The notes under the pieces: generated by a model
What the model was told of the DNA's origin: nothing
What the model saw: the letters and a program-made list of their open reading frames with translations, nothing else
Database searches by the model: none
Shown here: in pieces, positions 1 through 9,645 of the stretch
Numbering within the stretch: the first letter of the stretch is position 1
How the letters are laid out: each line of letters opens with the position of its first letter
From: Brevundimonas lutea
Lineage (GTDB): Bacteria; Pseudomonadota; Alphaproteobacteria; Caulobacterales; Caulobacteraceae
Assembly (NCBI RefSeq): GCF_003704105.1
Contig: NZ_QUOQ01000006.1
Coordinates: forward strand, 1 to 64,000
Length of the DNA stretch: 64,000 nucleotides
Direction: 5' to 3'
Position numbers and translations under genes: made by a program

Positions 1-790
1 AGACCCGGTCGCGCGCATTGTCGACGTGATAGGTGTCGTCGCCCAGTCCGCCCGCCATCTGGTCGGCGCCGCCCATGCCGTTCAGCACATTGTCGCCGGC
101 GTTGCCGACGAGACGGTTGTCCAGCGAGTTGCCGACCGCGTTCAGATCACCCGAGCCCGTCAGCACCAGGCGCTCAACATAGATGCCCGCCAGATTGTAG
201 CTGACCGAGGACTGGATCTCGTCAAAGCCCTCGCGGTTGTTTTCATAGACCCGGTCATTGGCGTTATCGACGATGTAGATGTCATCGCCCTTGCCGCCCG
301 CCATGTCGTCGGCGCCGCCCAGGCCGTTCAGCAGATTGGCCCCGTCGTTGCCGACCAGCCGATTGGCCAGGCTGTTGCCGACGGCGTTGATGTTGCCAGT
401 TCCGGTAAGGACCAGGCGCTCGACATAGGTCCCGGCCAGATCGAAGCTCACCGAAGAGCGGACTTCGTCAAAGCCTTCGCCGGCGTTCTCGTAAACACGA
501 TCTCCCGCGTGATCGACGAAATAGATGTCGTCTCCCTTGCCACCCGCCATCTCATCGGCCCCGCCCATCCCATTGAGGACGTTGGCGCCGCTGTTTCCGA
601 CCAGCCTGTTCTGGAGAGAATTGCCGATCGCATCGATGTCAGCAGAGCCGGTGAGCACGAGACGCTCCGCATAGATGCCCGCAAGGTTGAAACTCAGTGA
701 CGAGCGGATCTCATCAAAGCCCCCTCCATCAAGCTCGACCACCACGTCTCCGACATGATCGACGATGTAGATGTCGTCGCCCGCTCCGCC
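1..790 (-). repeat. Tandem 246-bp RTX repeat units inside the protease gene
   Basis: The C-terminal half of the protease is built of near-identical 82-residue units, each containing a GGxGDDxYxVD motif, then FDE[IV]xSS, an AGxYxERLVLTG strand and GNSLxNRLVGN. Three full units and the beginning of a fourth are visible, at a 246-base period (equivalent points near 44, 290 and 537). The array runs off the left edge, so the total number of units is unknown. Confidence 0.85.
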
Positions 791-1834
791 GGTCATCCGA
801 TCAGCGCCCGCGCCGCCGTTGAGCAGATTGTTGGCCGCGTTGCCGATCAGTGTGTCGTTGCCGGAACCGCCAATGGCGTTTTCGATCACAGCGCCATAGG
901 CGATAGCCATATTGTGGGTAAGGCCCGCGAAACTCGAGAAGCCGCCCTCCCTCAAATCGATCACGCTGTTGCTCACGTAGAAGGACAGATCGATCGTGTC
1001 GTTTCCGGCGCCGTCCCAGATGGCGACGATCGGTTCCTGGTTGATCGAGAAATCGAACGCGTCGCGACCGGCGTTCGAGTTGAAGCCGTAAACCGTGTCT
1101 CCCGCGCGGGTCGACATGTTCGCCCCGTAGATGTGCTGCAGGATGAGGATGTCATGCAGGAGGGGGGTCGCGCCGTAGCTAAAGCCATGCTGGGCCCCGG
1201 TCTCGCGCGCGTCAAAATACGACATGATCGTGTATTGGCGCGAATCTTGAGCGTACTCAGCAAAGCCCGCGTAGGTGATATCAACCCCTTCGGCGGCGTT
1301 GTAATCGCCAGGGTGAGGGACGCCCAGGCCATGCATGATTTCGTGCATCAGCGCGGTGAAATTGTATGTCCCCAGCCCGTACGACCCGAGCCCACCATCC
1401 GAATTCACCCAGATTTCGCTGGAGAACCATTGGTCACGCTGACCCTCCGGGAGATCGTAGAAGCGACCGCCGGCCCAGCCCCAGACATAGTCCGGCATCG
1501 TGCTGGAGTTGGCGAAGGTCATACGGTTGTCCGAGGCGCCGTTGTCGGCCGCCTCGATGAAGGTCAGGTTGGCGACATCGGCGAGAAGGGCGAAGGCGTC
1601 CCGCGTAGCTTGACGCTGCATCGCATTAAACGCCTGAAATCCTTGATAGTTTTCATCAAGAAGGTTGTCTTCGTTCAAGGCTTCGAAGAACGCGTAGGTG
1701 ACGATGCCGTTGGCCCAGCCGATGTTGTTCCGATCCAGCTGAGCGATGATCTGCTCGATGTTGAAGCTGGGAGCGGCGGGACCGCCTATGCCCGAGCCAG
1801 ATCCTGACAAGCCGCCAGCGCAAGCGATGCACAT
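1..1834 (-). CDS. Serralysin-family RTX zinc metalloprotease, C-terminus beyond window
   Basis: Secreted zinc endopeptidase of the M10/serralysin (metzincin) family. The reading frame is open from an ATG at 1834, preceded by a GGGGGAG ribosome site, to the left edge (611 codons seen). The metzincin motif HEIMHGLGVPH lies at residues 164-174 (His164, Glu165, His168, His174 in the expected places). The Met-turn follows as YTIMSYF with its Met at residue 204. From about residue 310 onward there are RTX-type glycine/aspartate nonapeptide motifs (GGSGND, GGAGDD, GGKGDD) that bind calcium in this family. There is no Sec signal at the start, as expected for type I secretion; the secretion signal would be at the unseen C-terminus. 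The exporter genes start 240 bases away on the opposite strand. Family assignment is firm; the substrate is unknown. Confidence 0.93.
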   Translation of the reverse strand, partial: MCIACAGGLSGSGSGIGGPAAPSFNIEQIIAQLDRNNIGWANGIVTYAFFEALNEDNLLDENYQGFQAFNAMQRQATRDAFALLADVANLTFIEAADNGASDNRMTFANSSTMPDYVWGWAGGRFYDLPEGQRDQWFSSEIWVNSDGGLGSYGLGTYNFTALMHEIMHGLGVPHPGDYNAAEGVDITYAGFAEYAQDSRQYTIMSYFDARETGAQHGFSYGATPLLHDILILQHIYGANMSTRAGDTVYGFNSNAGRDAFDFSINQEPIVAIWDGAGNDTIDLSFYVSNSVIDLREGGFSSFAGLTHNMAIAYGAVIENAIGGSGNDTLIGNAANNLLNGGAGADRMTGGAGDDIYIVDHVGDVVVELDGGGFDEIRSSLSFNLAGIYAERLVLTGSADIDAIGNSLQNRLVGNSGANVLNGMGGADEMAGGKGDDIYFVDHAGDRVYENAGEGFDEVRSSVSFDLAGTYVERLVLTGTGNINAVGNSLANRLVGNDGANLLNGLGGADDMAGGKGDDIYIVDNANDRVYENNREGFDEIQSSVSYNLAGIYVERLVLTGSGDLNAVGNSLDNRLVGNAGDNVLNGMGGADQMAGGLGDDTYHVDNARDRV

Positions 1835-1982
1835 GTTACCTACTCCCCCGAAAGACGTGCGGCTGAGCGCCGACAACCGTGATTGACCCGAAGACACGCT
1901 CCGAGACTGCCTCTGGATGCAACCGATAGCTCGCCTTTTCGGCGAACGCCAACCACCTAGTGCTGATTTTCTCGTGACCGGG

Positions 1983-2020
1983 CGCCAAACGGTCAGGGTT
2001 TTCCGGCAATTGTTTTGGCG
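1983..2020. promoter_or_regulatory. Inverted repeat in the protease/exporter divergent intergenic region
   Basis: The 239-base divergent gap between the protease and its exporter holds a perfect 7-base inverted repeat, cgccaaa at 1983-1989 and tttggcg at 2014-2020, separated by 24 bases. It lies about 55 bases upstream of the exporter start. It could be a regulator site shared by both directions or a leader hairpin; nothing identifies the regulator. Confidence 0.3.
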
Positions 2021-2073
2021 ATTGCGACCATGGGTCGCTAAGTTGAACGGCTGAAGGAGCCAGAGACGACGCC

Positions 2074-3819
2074 GTGCTGAAGTCGCTGCTGTCAGACAAG
2101 CCCGGGGCGCGTCCGCTCGCCGAGGCCATCCGCGCCTGCCGCTGGCACCTGCTGGCGGCGGCTGGCTTCAGCGCGCTCGTCAACATCCTGTATCTCGCGC
2201 CGACCCTGTACATGATGCAGGTCTATGACCGCGTCGTGCCGACCGGGGGGATCATCACCCTGGTGCTGGTGACCATCGTCGTCTTCCTGGCTCTGGGGAC
2301 GCTGGCGGGACTGGATGTGATCCGAACGCGCTTGCTGGTGCGCGCCGGCCTGAGGCTGGACCAGCAATTGGCCGGACGGACCCTCGGTCGCGCCATGGGG
2401 TCGCATGAGACCAGCGCGCGCGCCGGCCAGGTGATGCGCGAATTCGACCAGGTCCGATCCGCGATCGGCGGTCAGGGCGCGCTGGCCATTCTCGATGCGC
2501 CCTGGACGCCGATCTACCTGCTGTTCTGTTTCCTGCTGCACCCGTTGCTGGGATTGTTAACCTTGGTCGGAGCCCTGATGCTGTTCGGGCTGGCGGTGCT
2601 GAACGAACGATCGACCAAGACGCGGCTGCTGAAGGCGCATGAGGCCTCCGCCCGAGCCTATGCCGCTCAGGAGCAGGTCTCGACCCGCTCCGAAGTGGTC
2701 CGGGCGCTGGGCATGCGCCGCGGTCTGGTGGCCAGACAACTGACGGCGCGCGCCGAGGCGACCGGGGCCCAGTCCGAGGCCCAGTTCACCGGCGGGCGCT
2801 ATTCCGGCGCGATCAAGTTTCTGAGGCTGATGCTGCAGTCTCTGGCGCTCGGCCTGGGCGCCTATCTGGCGGTCCAGCAACAGATCTCCGCCGGCGCCAT
2901 CATCGCCGCCTCGGTGTTGCTCAGCCGCGCGGTCCAGCCGATTGAACAGCTGGTCGGAGCCTGGCCGGGCCTGGTTCAGGCCCGTGCGGCCTGGAAGAGC
3001 CTGACGGACCTCTATGAAGCCACTGGCGACCAGGACGAGGCCCACACCCTGCTGCCGGCCCCTGCAGGTCGCCTCGATCTCCAGGAGGTCAGCGTCCGGA
3101 TGAGCGACGGGGATACGCCCCAGCTGAAACAGGTCAGCTTCGCGCTCGAACCCGGCCAGATGCTGGGCGTGATCGGACCGTCGGGCTCTGGCAAGACCAC
3201 CCTGGCCCGCGTCGTGGCCGGCGCCTACCGGCCGCAGCTCGGGGCGGTGCGGCTGGACGGGTCTGAATACGGACAGTGGGATCCCGAGCGGCTGGCCCGC
3301 CACATCGGCTATCTGCCGCAGGATTCGGTGCTGTTCGCCGGCACGGTGAAGGACAACATCTCGCGCTTCGAGGGGGCGGCCGACCCCGCGGCGGATCAAG
3401 GCGCCATCGACCTCAGGGCGGTCACCGCGGCCAAGGCGGCGGAAGTCCATGACCTGATCCAGTCCCTGCCCCAGGGCTATGACACGCCGATCGGCCCCGG
3501 CGGGCGGGGGCTGTCGGCCGGCCAGATGCAGCGCGTCGCCCTGGCCCGCGCCCTCTACGGTTCGCCCCGCCTGCTGGTGCTCGACGAACCCAATTCGCAC
3601 CTGGATCAGGACGGCGAGACCGCCCTGATGCGGGCGCTGAAGCGCGCCGCCGAAGCCGGGGCCGCCATCGTCATCGTGGCGCATCGCGCCGGGGTGTTGG
3701 CCTCGGCCGATCTTCTGCTGGTCATGAACAAGGGCGCGGTGTCGCGGTTCGGTCCGCGCGACCAGGTGCTGCAGGCGCTACAGGGCCGGGGCGGTCCGCG
3801 CATCGCGAGCGTGTCGTGA
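2074..3819 (+). CDS. prtD: Type I secretion system permease/ATPase (PrtD family)
   Basis: Inner-membrane ABC exporter that energises export of RTX proteins through an HlyD adaptor and a TolC-like channel. The N-terminal half has hydrophobic segments of the ABC transmembrane domain. The C-terminal half has a complete nucleotide-binding domain: Walker A GPSGSGKTT at about residue 368, Q-loop in YLPQDS, signature LSAGQMQRVALARAL at about 480, and Walker B LLVLDEP. At 581 residues it matches PrtD/AprD-type exporters, which lack the C39-like domain of HlyB. The start is a GTG at 2074 with a GAAGGAG site about 14 bases upstream. It overlaps the downstream HlyD gene by 4 bases. The divergent serralysin is the obvious substrate (inference). 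No outer-membrane TolC partner is encoded in the window. Confidence 0.92.
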   Translation: MLKSLLSDKPGARPLAEAIRACRWHLLAAAGFSALVNILYLAPTLYMMQVYDRVVPTGGIITLVLVTIVVFLALGTLAGLDVIRTRLLVRAGLRLDQQLAGRTLGRAMGSHETSARAGQVMREFDQVRSAIGGQGALAILDAPWTPIYLLFCFLLHPLLGLLTLVGALMLFGLAVLNERSTKTRLLKAHEASARAYAAQEQVSTRSEVVRALGMRRGLVARQLTARAEATGAQSEAQFTGGRYSGAIKFLRLMLQSLALGLGAYLAVQQQISAGAIIAASVLLSRAVQPIEQLVGAWPGLVQARAAWKSLTDLYEATGDQDEAHTLLPAPAGRLDLQEVSVRMSDGDTPQLKQVSFALEPGQMLGVIGPSGSGKTTLARVVAGAYRPQLGAVRLDGSEYGQWDPERLARHIGYLPQDSVLFAGTVKDNISRFEGAADPAADQGAIDLRAVTAAKAAEVHDLIQSLPQGYDTPIGPGGRGLSAGQMQRVALARALYGSPRLLVLDEPNSHLDQDGETALMRALKRAAEAGAAIVIVAHRAGVLASADLLLVMNKGAVSRFGPRDQVLQALQGRGGPRIASVS

Positions 3820-5177
3820 CCGAAGCCGTCGACACCGCACCCGTCGCCGCGCCCGCCGCCCCGCAGGGCGGACGCGACGGGCCGCGCCGCGACATCCTGA
3901 TCGGGCTGGGGGTGGCCGGGCTGTTCTTCGTCATCCTGCTGGGCTGGGCGGCCGTGGCGCGCCTGGACGCGGGCGCCTATGCGCAGGGTCGGGTGGTCGT
4001 TTCGGGCAACCGCCAGGCGGTCCAGCACCGCGAGGGTGGGGTGGTGGACGCCCTGCGGGTGCGTGAGGGCGACACGGTGCGCCAGGGCCAGGTATTGCTC
4101 GAAATCTCCGTCGGCGAACTCCGCGCGGTGGAGCGCGGCCTGGCCGGTCAGGTGGTGGCGCTTCAGGCCCAGCGCAGCCGCATGATCGCCGAGCGCGACG
4201 GCCTGGCCGCCGTGCCGACTCCGCCCGAATACGCCGATCTGGTCCCGGAGGATCAGCCCCTCGCGGCCGAAGCCCTGAGGCTGCAACGATTGCAGTTTCA
4301 GGCCCGAGGCGGCGGCCGCACCACGCAACTGGGCGTGCTGCAGCAGCGTATCGGCCAGCTGAATGAGCAGATCGGCGGGCTGGAAGGTCAGATCATCGCC
4401 AATGAGGAGCAGACCCGGCTGATCGGCGAGGAACTTGAGGGCATCCGCTCCCTGGCCGCGCGCGGGTTCGCGCCCCAGACCCGGGTGCGCGCCCTGGAGC
4501 GGGAGGAGGCGCGGCTGCGCGGCGAGCAGGGCGAACTGCGGGCCCAGGTCGCCTCTACGCGCGAAGCCATCGGCGAGACCCGGCTGCAGATGCTGGGCGT
4601 CGATCGCGAAACCACCGAGGAGGTGGCCGAACAGCTGCGCCAGGTGGAGATTCAGCTGAACGAGCTGCAGCCCCGCCTGATCGCCACGCGCGCCGAACTG
4701 GCGCGGGCCCAGGTGCGGGCTCCGGCGACGGGCCAGGTGGTGGGCCTAACCATCTTCACCGTCGGCGGTGTGGTCAGTCCGGGCCAGACCCTGATGGAGA
4801 TCGTGCCGTCCCAGGCCAATCTGGTGGTCGAGGCCCTGATCTCGCCGGCCGACATCGAGGCGCTGCGGGTCGGCCAGACAACCGAGGTGATGTTCGCCAC
4901 CTTCCGCGAGCAGGACATGCCGCGTCTGGATGGCCGACTAACCCGACTGTCGGCCGACAGCTTCCAGGACGAACAGACCGGGCAGAGTTTCTATCGCGGC
5001 CAGATCACCGTGCCCGCCGCCGAGCTGTCGAAACTGGGTTCGCCCGAGACCCTGGCCGAAAGCCTGAGGCCCGGCGTCCCGGTCGAGGTCGTCATTCCGC
5101 TTCGCAAGCGAACGGCGCTCGATTATCTGCTCGAGCCCTTGAGTCGCCACATGTGGCGGTCATTCCGCGACACGTGA
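3816..5177 (+). CDS. HlyD-family type I secretion periplasmic adaptor (PrtE-like)
   Basis: Membrane-fusion protein that links the inner-membrane ABC exporter to the outer-membrane channel. A short cytoplasmic N-terminus is followed by one transmembrane helix at about residues 28-48 (GLGVAGLFFVILLGW). Next comes a lipoyl-like half domain (VQHREGGVVDALRVREGD), a long charged coiled-coil region at roughly 110-290, the second lipoyl half (RAPATGQVVGLTIFTVGG), and a beta-barrel C-terminus. The length of 453 fits the type I HlyD family. The GTG start sits in a GTGA overlap with the exporter stop. The downstream heme oxygenase starts in another GTGA overlap at its own stop, so the genes are likely translationally coupled. 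Confidence 0.9.
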   Translation: MTEAVDTAPVAAPAAPQGGRDGPRRDILIGLGVAGLFFVILLGWAAVARLDAGAYAQGRVVVSGNRQAVQHREGGVVDALRVREGDTVRQGQVLLEISVGELRAVERGLAGQVVALQAQRSRMIAERDGLAAVPTPPEYADLVPEDQPLAAEALRLQRLQFQARGGGRTTQLGVLQQRIGQLNEQIGGLEGQIIANEEQTRLIGEELEGIRSLAARGFAPQTRVRALEREEARLRGEQGELRAQVASTREAIGETRLQMLGVDRETTEEVAEQLRQVEIQLNELQPRLIATRAELARAQVRAPATGQVVGLTIFTVGGVVSPGQTLMEIVPSQANLVVEALISPADIEALRVGQTTEVMFATFREQDMPRLDGRLTRLSADSFQDEQTGQSFYRGQITVPAAELSKLGSPETLAESLRPGVPVEVVIPLRKRTALDYLLEPLSRHMWRSFRDT

Positions 5178-5761
5178 CCGCCCCTCCCATCCTGATCCGC
5201 CTGCGTGACGCGACACGCGAGGCGCACGAGCGACTCGAGGCGCGGCTGGACCTGCTCGCCGCACTGGCGCGTCCGGAGGCGCGGCCCGGCATCGCCGCGC
5301 GGTTCCTCGCCCACCACCGCGCCGAGGAGGCGGATCTGGCTCCCTGGCTAGAGCCGATAAAGGGGCTCGGCTTCGCGGATCGGCTGCGGTCCGACGGCAT
5401 CGCGCGCGATCTGGCCGAACTCGGCGGACGCGAGGTTGCGGTCCCCACGCCCCATCCGCCGACGTCTCTGGGCGAAGCCCTGGGGCGCTTCTATGTGGTC
5501 GAGGGCTCGACCCTGGGCGGCCGGGTGATCGCCAAGGCGTTGCACGCCAGGGGCGAGGACTTGCGCGGACTGTCGTTTTTCGATCCATATGGCCGGCTCG
5601 CCGGCGACCGATGGCAGGGTCTGGTCGCCATACTGAACGCGTATTCTGACGGCGGCGACGCCGTGGGAGAACAGATGACCCTGGGCGCCCTCGACGGTTT
5701 CGCTCTGGCCGAAGCTCGGCTGGTTCCCCCGGAAACTCCGGTTGGGGAGGCGCGCGCATGA
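5174..5761 (+). CDS. bphO: Biliverdin-producing heme oxygenase (BphO)
   Basis: Cleaves heme to biliverdin, CO and iron; in bacteria with phytochromes it supplies the biliverdin chromophore. The helix with the likely proximal heme ligand reads TREAHERLEARLDL, and the flexible distal-helix motif appears as EGSTLGGRVIAKAL. About 195 residues is normal for bacterial heme oxygenases. The GTG at 5174 is chosen because it overlaps the upstream stop as GTGA; a longer GTG start at 5153 is possible but would overlap by 25 bases. It overlaps the following phytochrome gene by 4 bases (ATGA), the usual bphO-bphP arrangement. The unusual part is the coupling to a secretion operon upstream. Confidence 0.9.
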   Translation: MTAPPILIRLRDATREAHERLEARLDLLAALARPEARPGIAARFLAHHRAEEADLAPWLEPIKGLGFADRLRSDGIARDLAELGGREVAVPTPHPPTSLGEALGRFYVVEGSTLGGRVIAKALHARGEDLRGLSFFDPYGRLAGDRWQGLVAILNAYSDGGDAVGEQMTLGALDGFALAEARLVPPETPVGEARA

Positions 5762-7959
5762 CCCAGTCCGATCTCGAGGATCTGGCCCCGGAGGACGGTC
5801 GGGGTCGTGCCGGCGCGACTCTGGACGTGACCGATTGCGACAGGGAGCCGATTCACATCCCTGGCGCCATCCAGCCGCACGGCGTGCTGCTGGTGCTCGA
5901 CGCGGCCGGCGATCACGTGTTGCAGAGCGCGGGTGATACCGAGCGGGTGTTGGGCGCGCATGACTGGCTGGGGTCGAACCCCGCCCGGCTGCTCGGGGCC
6001 GATCTCGGCGCGCGCCTGCTGCACAGAATGGCCGAGGGATCGCCCGGACTGATCGGCGGCTGGATCTCTCCGGACGGGCGCCGCTGGGACGTCTCGGCCC
6101 AGTTCGGCCCCGAGGCGGTGCTGATCGAGATCGAGCCCGCGTCCGACGATCTGATGACCAGCGCCGAACGACTCGCCCAACTGGAGCGGGCCGGCGCCGC
6201 CTTCGAGCGCGCGCCGACGCTCAAGGCCCTGTTCGAGACCGCCGCCGTCGAGTTCCGACGCCTGACCGGCTACGACCGGATCATGGTCTATCGCTTCCTG
6301 GAGGACGACTCCGGCGTGGTGGTGGCCGAGGACATCGCGCCCGGTGCGCGATCCTTCATGAATCAGCATTTCCCTGCAACCGACATACCGCGCCAGGCGC
6401 GCGGCCTGTATGTGCGCAATCGGGTGCGGGTCATCCCCCAGGTTGATTACGAGCCGGCGCCCCTGCGGCCGAGCCGGCCTGCGGCGCCGCCGGTGGACCT
6501 GTCGGACAGCGGGCTGCGCAGCGTCTCGCCGATCCATCTGACCTATCTGCGCAACATGGAGGTGGGGGCTTCGGCGTCGATCTCGATCGTGCGCGATGGC
6601 GCTCTGTGGGGGCTGATCGCCTGTCACGCGGCCCTGCCCACGCCCATGACCTACGAGGTCCGTTCGGCCGCCGTGGTGCTGGCCGGCGCCCTGTCGCGCC
6701 AGATCAAGGGACGACAGGAGTCCGAGGCCTTCCGCGAACGTCTGCGGCTGCGCGGGCTGGAAGAGGAGTTGGTCGCCCGGCTGGATCCCGACCTACCGTT
6801 GTCGGACGAGGTCGCCGAGCGGCTGGAGCCTCTTCGGCGCATGCTGGAGGCCGACGGCGCGGCCGTGGTGCGGGGCGGCAGGGTGAGCAAGGTCGGCGTC
6901 ACTCCGGCGACAGCCGACATCCGGGCGCTGGAGGCCTATGTGCGGTCGCGTCCGCGGCGCGGCGTCTTCTTCACCCACGCCCTGTCGCGCCACTGGCCGG
7001 AGGGCGCGCGCCTGCAACGCGAGGCCTCGGGCGTGGTCGCCACGTCGGTTGAGGGTTCGGAGCCCTTCACCCTGCTGTGGTTTCGAGCCGAGCGCCGCGA
7101 GACGGTGCGCTGGGCCGGCGACCCGCACGCGGGGGTCAAGGACGCGCGCGAGGGGCCGCTGACGCCCCGCGCTTCGTTCGACGCCTGGGCCGAAACCGTC
7201 GAGGGCCAGGCCCGCCGCTGGACCACCGCCGAGGTCGAGTCCGCCGGCCGGGTCGGTCGCTCCCTCACCGAAGTGGCCGCCAACCGCCGTCAAGCCCAGT
7301 TGAACCTGGCCCTGTCCCAGGCTCTCGGTGACAAGGACCGGCTGCTGGGTCAGCAGGACTTCCTTATGAAGGAGGTCAATCACCGGGTTCAGAACAGCCT
7401 GTCGCTGGTCTCCAGCTTCCTTGCCCTGCAGGCGCGCGAGGAGCAGCACGAGGCGGTCATCGGAGCGCTGAAGGAGGCGCGCCGTCGCATCGGCGCGGTC
7501 TCGATGGTCCACCGGCGCCTGCACCAGGCCGACCAGATCGAAACCATCGATCTCAGCCGCTACATCGACGAACTGGTCGCGGAGGTGGTGTCATCGTCCG
7601 GGCCGGAATGGGCCGAGGCCATCTCGCTGGACCTGGCGCCCGCGTCGGTCGAGGCCGATCGCGCGGTCACGCTGGGCCTGGTCGTCACCGAACTGCTGAT
7701 CAATGCCCAGAAATACGCCTATGGCGGCCAGGCCGGCCCGATCGCTATTCGCTTGGTAGAGGATCGGGGCGCGGTCTGCCTGTCGGTGTCCGATCAGGGC
7801 GATGGCGACGGAGGCGGAAAGGCCAAGGGTACGGGCTTCGGCTCGCGCCTGCTCTCCAGCCTGGCCACACAATTGGGCGGCACGATCGACCGCGAGAACA
7901 GCCGGCCCGGCTTGACGGTCACCGTGCGCTTTCCCCTGGGCGTCGCCGACCAACTGTAA
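5758..7959 (+). CDS. bphP: Bacteriophytochrome sensor histidine kinase (HisKA_2 type)
   Basis: Red/far-red light sensor kinase that binds biliverdin covalently. The N-terminal PAS domain carries the chromophore cysteine Cys27 in [11 protein letters not shown]. The GAF domain has the [10 protein letters not shown] and WGLIACH motifs, and the PHY domain has the tongue motif PRASF near residue 470. The kinase part has the phosphoacceptor His542 in [11 protein letters not shown], a HisKA_2-type sequence, followed by an HATPase with [13 protein letters not shown] and a G-box GTGFGSRLL. There is no receiver domain, and no response regulator gene lies in the window. The ATG at 5758 overlaps the heme oxygenase stop. 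All key residues are present, so it should be a functional photoreceptor. Confidence 0.93.
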   Translation: MTQSDLEDLAPEDGRGRAGATLDVTDCDREPIHIPGAIQPHGVLLVLDAAGDHVLQSAGDTERVLGAHDWLGSNPARLLGADLGARLLHRMAEGSPGLIGGWISPDGRRWDVSAQFGPEAVLIEIEPASDDLMTSAERLAQLERAGAAFERAPTLKALFETAAVEFRRLTGYDRIMVYRFLEDDSGVVVAEDIAPGARSFMNQHFPATDIPRQARGLYVRNRVRVIPQVDYEPAPLRPSRPAAPPVDLSDSGLRSVSPIHLTYLRNMEVGASASISIVRDGALWGLIACHAALPTPMTYEVRSAAVVLAGALSRQIKGRQESEAFRERLRLRGLEEELVARLDPDLPLSDEVAERLEPLRRMLEADGAAVVRGGRVSKVGVTPATADIRALEAYVRSRPRRGVFFTHALSRHWPEGARLQREASGVVATSVEGSEPFTLLWFRAERRETVRWAGDPHAGVKDAREGPLTPRASFDAWAETVEGQARRWTTAEVESAGRVGRSLTEVAANRRQAQLNLALSQALGDKDRLLGQQDFLMKEVNHRVQNSLSLVSSFLALQAREEQHEAVIGALKEARRRIGAVSMVHRRLHQADQIETIDLSRYIDELVAEVVSSSGPEWAEAISLDLAPASVEADRAVTLGLVVTELLINAQKYAYGGQAGPIAIRLVEDRGAVCLSVSDQGDGDGGGKAKGTGFGSRLLSSLATQLGGTIDRENSRPGLTVTVRFPLGVADQL

Positions 7960-8021
7960 GGGGAACATCCCCGCCCGCCCACGCTTGTCGGCCCATTCCC
8001 CCGATCACGAGGAGACTGGGC

Positions 8022-9185
8022 ATGAAGGCACTCTGTTGGCACGGCAAGGGCGACATCCGCTGCGAAACGGTGCCCGATCCCGAGATCGAAGATGGCCGCG
8101 ACGCCATCATCCGCGTCACCTCCTGCGCGATTTGCGGCAGCGACCTGCACCTCTACGGCGGCTTCGTTCCCGGCATGAAATCCGGCGACGTCATGGGCCA
8201 CGAAACGATGGGCGAGGTGGTCGCGGTCGGCAAGGACAACGCCAAGCTCAAGGTCGGCGACCGGGTGGTGGTGCCTTTCACCATCTCCTGTGGCGAGTGC
8301 CGCTATTGTCAGAAGGGCCTCTTCTCCCTGTGCCAGCGATCGAACCCCAATGGCGAGGAACAGGCCAAGACCACGGGCTATCCGACCGCCGGCCTGTACG
8401 GATACAGCCATGCCTACGGCGGCTATGCCGGCGGCCAGGCCGAGTATCTTCGCGTGCCCTACGCCGACGTCGGCCCGATCAAGGTGCCCGACGGCCTGAG
8501 CGACGATCAGGTGCTTTTCCTGTCCGACATCTTCCCCACCGGCTGGATGGCGGCCGAGAACTGCGACATCCAGCCGGGCCAGACCGTGCTGGTGTTCGGC
8601 TGCGGCCCCGTCGGCCAGTTCGCCATTCGCTCGGCCTTCCTGATGGGCGCCGAGCGGGTCATCGCCATCGACGAGGTGCCAGAGCGCATGGCCCTCGCCC
8701 GGGCGGCGGGCGCCGAGGTCATCGACTTCTCCGAAGGCGATCTTCAGGAGCGGATCAAGGAGATGACCAACGGCGAGGGTCCCGATGCGGTGATCGAGGC
8801 CGTCGGCCTGGAGAGCCACGGCTCGGGCTCGATGATCGAGAAGGTTCAGGAGACGGTCGCCAAACGCATGGAGCGCCCCTATGCGCTCAACGAGGCGATC
8901 CTGGCCTGCCGTCCCGGCGGGATCATCAGCCTTCCCGGCGTCTTCGTCGGCGCGGTGCCGACCATGCTGGGCGCCTTCATCGCCAAATCTTTGACGCTCA
9001 AGACCGGCCAGACCCATGTGCAGCGCTATCTGGAGCCCCTGATGCGGCGCATCGAGGAAGGCCAGATCGACCCCAGTTTCCTGATCACCCACCGGATCGG
9101 GCTGGAGGATGGTCCAGAGGCCTATAAGACGTTCCAGGAGAAGAAGGACGGCTGCATCAAGGTGGTGATCAACCCCGGCGGCTGA
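8022..9185 (+). CDS. Zinc-dependent alcohol/formaldehyde dehydrogenase-like protein
   Basis: Medium-chain NAD(P)-dependent dehydrogenase of the glutathione-independent formaldehyde dehydrogenase-like group. Catalytic zinc ligands are visible as Cys38 (CAICGSDLH) and His60 (GHE), structural zinc cysteines at about 90, 93, 96 and 104 ([12 protein letters not shown]...C), and a Rossmann motif as GCGPVGQF. The start at 8022 is set by a GAGGAG site about 10 bases upstream and by family N-termini beginning MKALCWHG. At 387 residues the length is normal. It stands alone downstream of the phytochrome gene. A second, distinct member of the same group lies in the island at 49726-50865. The substrate cannot be fixed from sequence. 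Confidence 0.88.
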   Translation: MKALCWHGKGDIRCETVPDPEIEDGRDAIIRVTSCAICGSDLHLYGGFVPGMKSGDVMGHETMGEVVAVGKDNAKLKVGDRVVVPFTISCGECRYCQKGLFSLCQRSNPNGEEQAKTTGYPTAGLYGYSHAYGGYAGGQAEYLRVPYADVGPIKVPDGLSDDQVLFLSDIFPTGWMAAENCDIQPGQTVLVFGCGPVGQFAIRSAFLMGAERVIAIDEVPERMALARAAGAEVIDFSEGDLQERIKEMTNGEGPDAVIEAVGLESHGSGSMIEKVQETVAKRMERPYALNEAILACRPGGIISLPGVFVGAVPTMLGAFIAKSLTLKTGQTHVQRYLEPLMRRIEEGQIDPSFLITHRIGLEDGPEAYKTFQEKKDGCIKVVINPGG

Positions 9186-9219
9186 TGACGATTGGCTGGC
9201 GGGGGACTACGCTCGGCGC

Positions 9220-9645
9220 ATGAGCCCAGCCCCCGCCAGATCCGACCCCGTGCTGCTGTCCGGCGGCAATCCGCAGATCGCCAAGGGCTACGGCGACGCG
9301 CCGGTCCAGGCCTATATCGAAGCGACGCCCGGCTGGAAGCAGGCGGTGGTGAGGCGGCTGGACCAGCTGTTGACCCAAGCGGTTCCCGGCGTCGCCAGGG
9401 CGGTGAAGTGGAACTCGCCCCTGTATGGCATGGGCGACGGAACCTGGTTCCTCAGCCTCCACGGCTTCGACCGCTATGTGAAGGTCGCGTTTTTCTGCGG
9501 CGCCGAGCTGAACCCGCCGCCGCCGGTGGCGTCGAAGCAGGCGCGGGTGCGCTATCTGCACATCCACGAGGACGAAGCCGTTGATGAGGCCCAGGTGACG
9601 GACTGGATCCTTCAGGCAAGCCGCCTGCCCGGACAGAAGATGTGA
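9220..9645 (+). CDS. DUF1801 domain protein
   Basis: A 141-residue soluble protein of the DUF1801 (YdhG-like) family. The family core is visible as VKWNSPLYG, then a central FLSLHGFDRYVKVAFF strand region and a C-terminal helix. Function in bacteria is not established. Its last bases overlap the next gene, another DUF1801 protein, in a GTGA junction, so the two are probably produced together and may work as a heteromer (inference). Confidence 0.75.
   Translation: MSPAPARSDPVLLSGGNPQIAKGYGDAPVQAYIEATPGWKQAVVRRLDQLLTQAVPGVARAVKWNSPLYGMGDGTWFLSLHGFDRYVKVAFFCGAELNPPPPVASKQARVRYLHIHEDEAVDEAQVTDWILQASRLPGQKM

Noticed and set aside
26-1807. Two long plus-strand open frames (26-700 and 755-1807)
   Set aside because: They are shadows of the minus-strand protease, which has full metzincin and RTX motifs in its frame; the plus frames have no recognisable domain and begin without a ribosome site.
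7608-8021. N-terminal extension of the zinc dehydrogenase
   Set aside because: The extension overlaps the end of the phytochrome gene and is antisense-like in composition; the ATG at 8022 has a ribosome site and matches the family.
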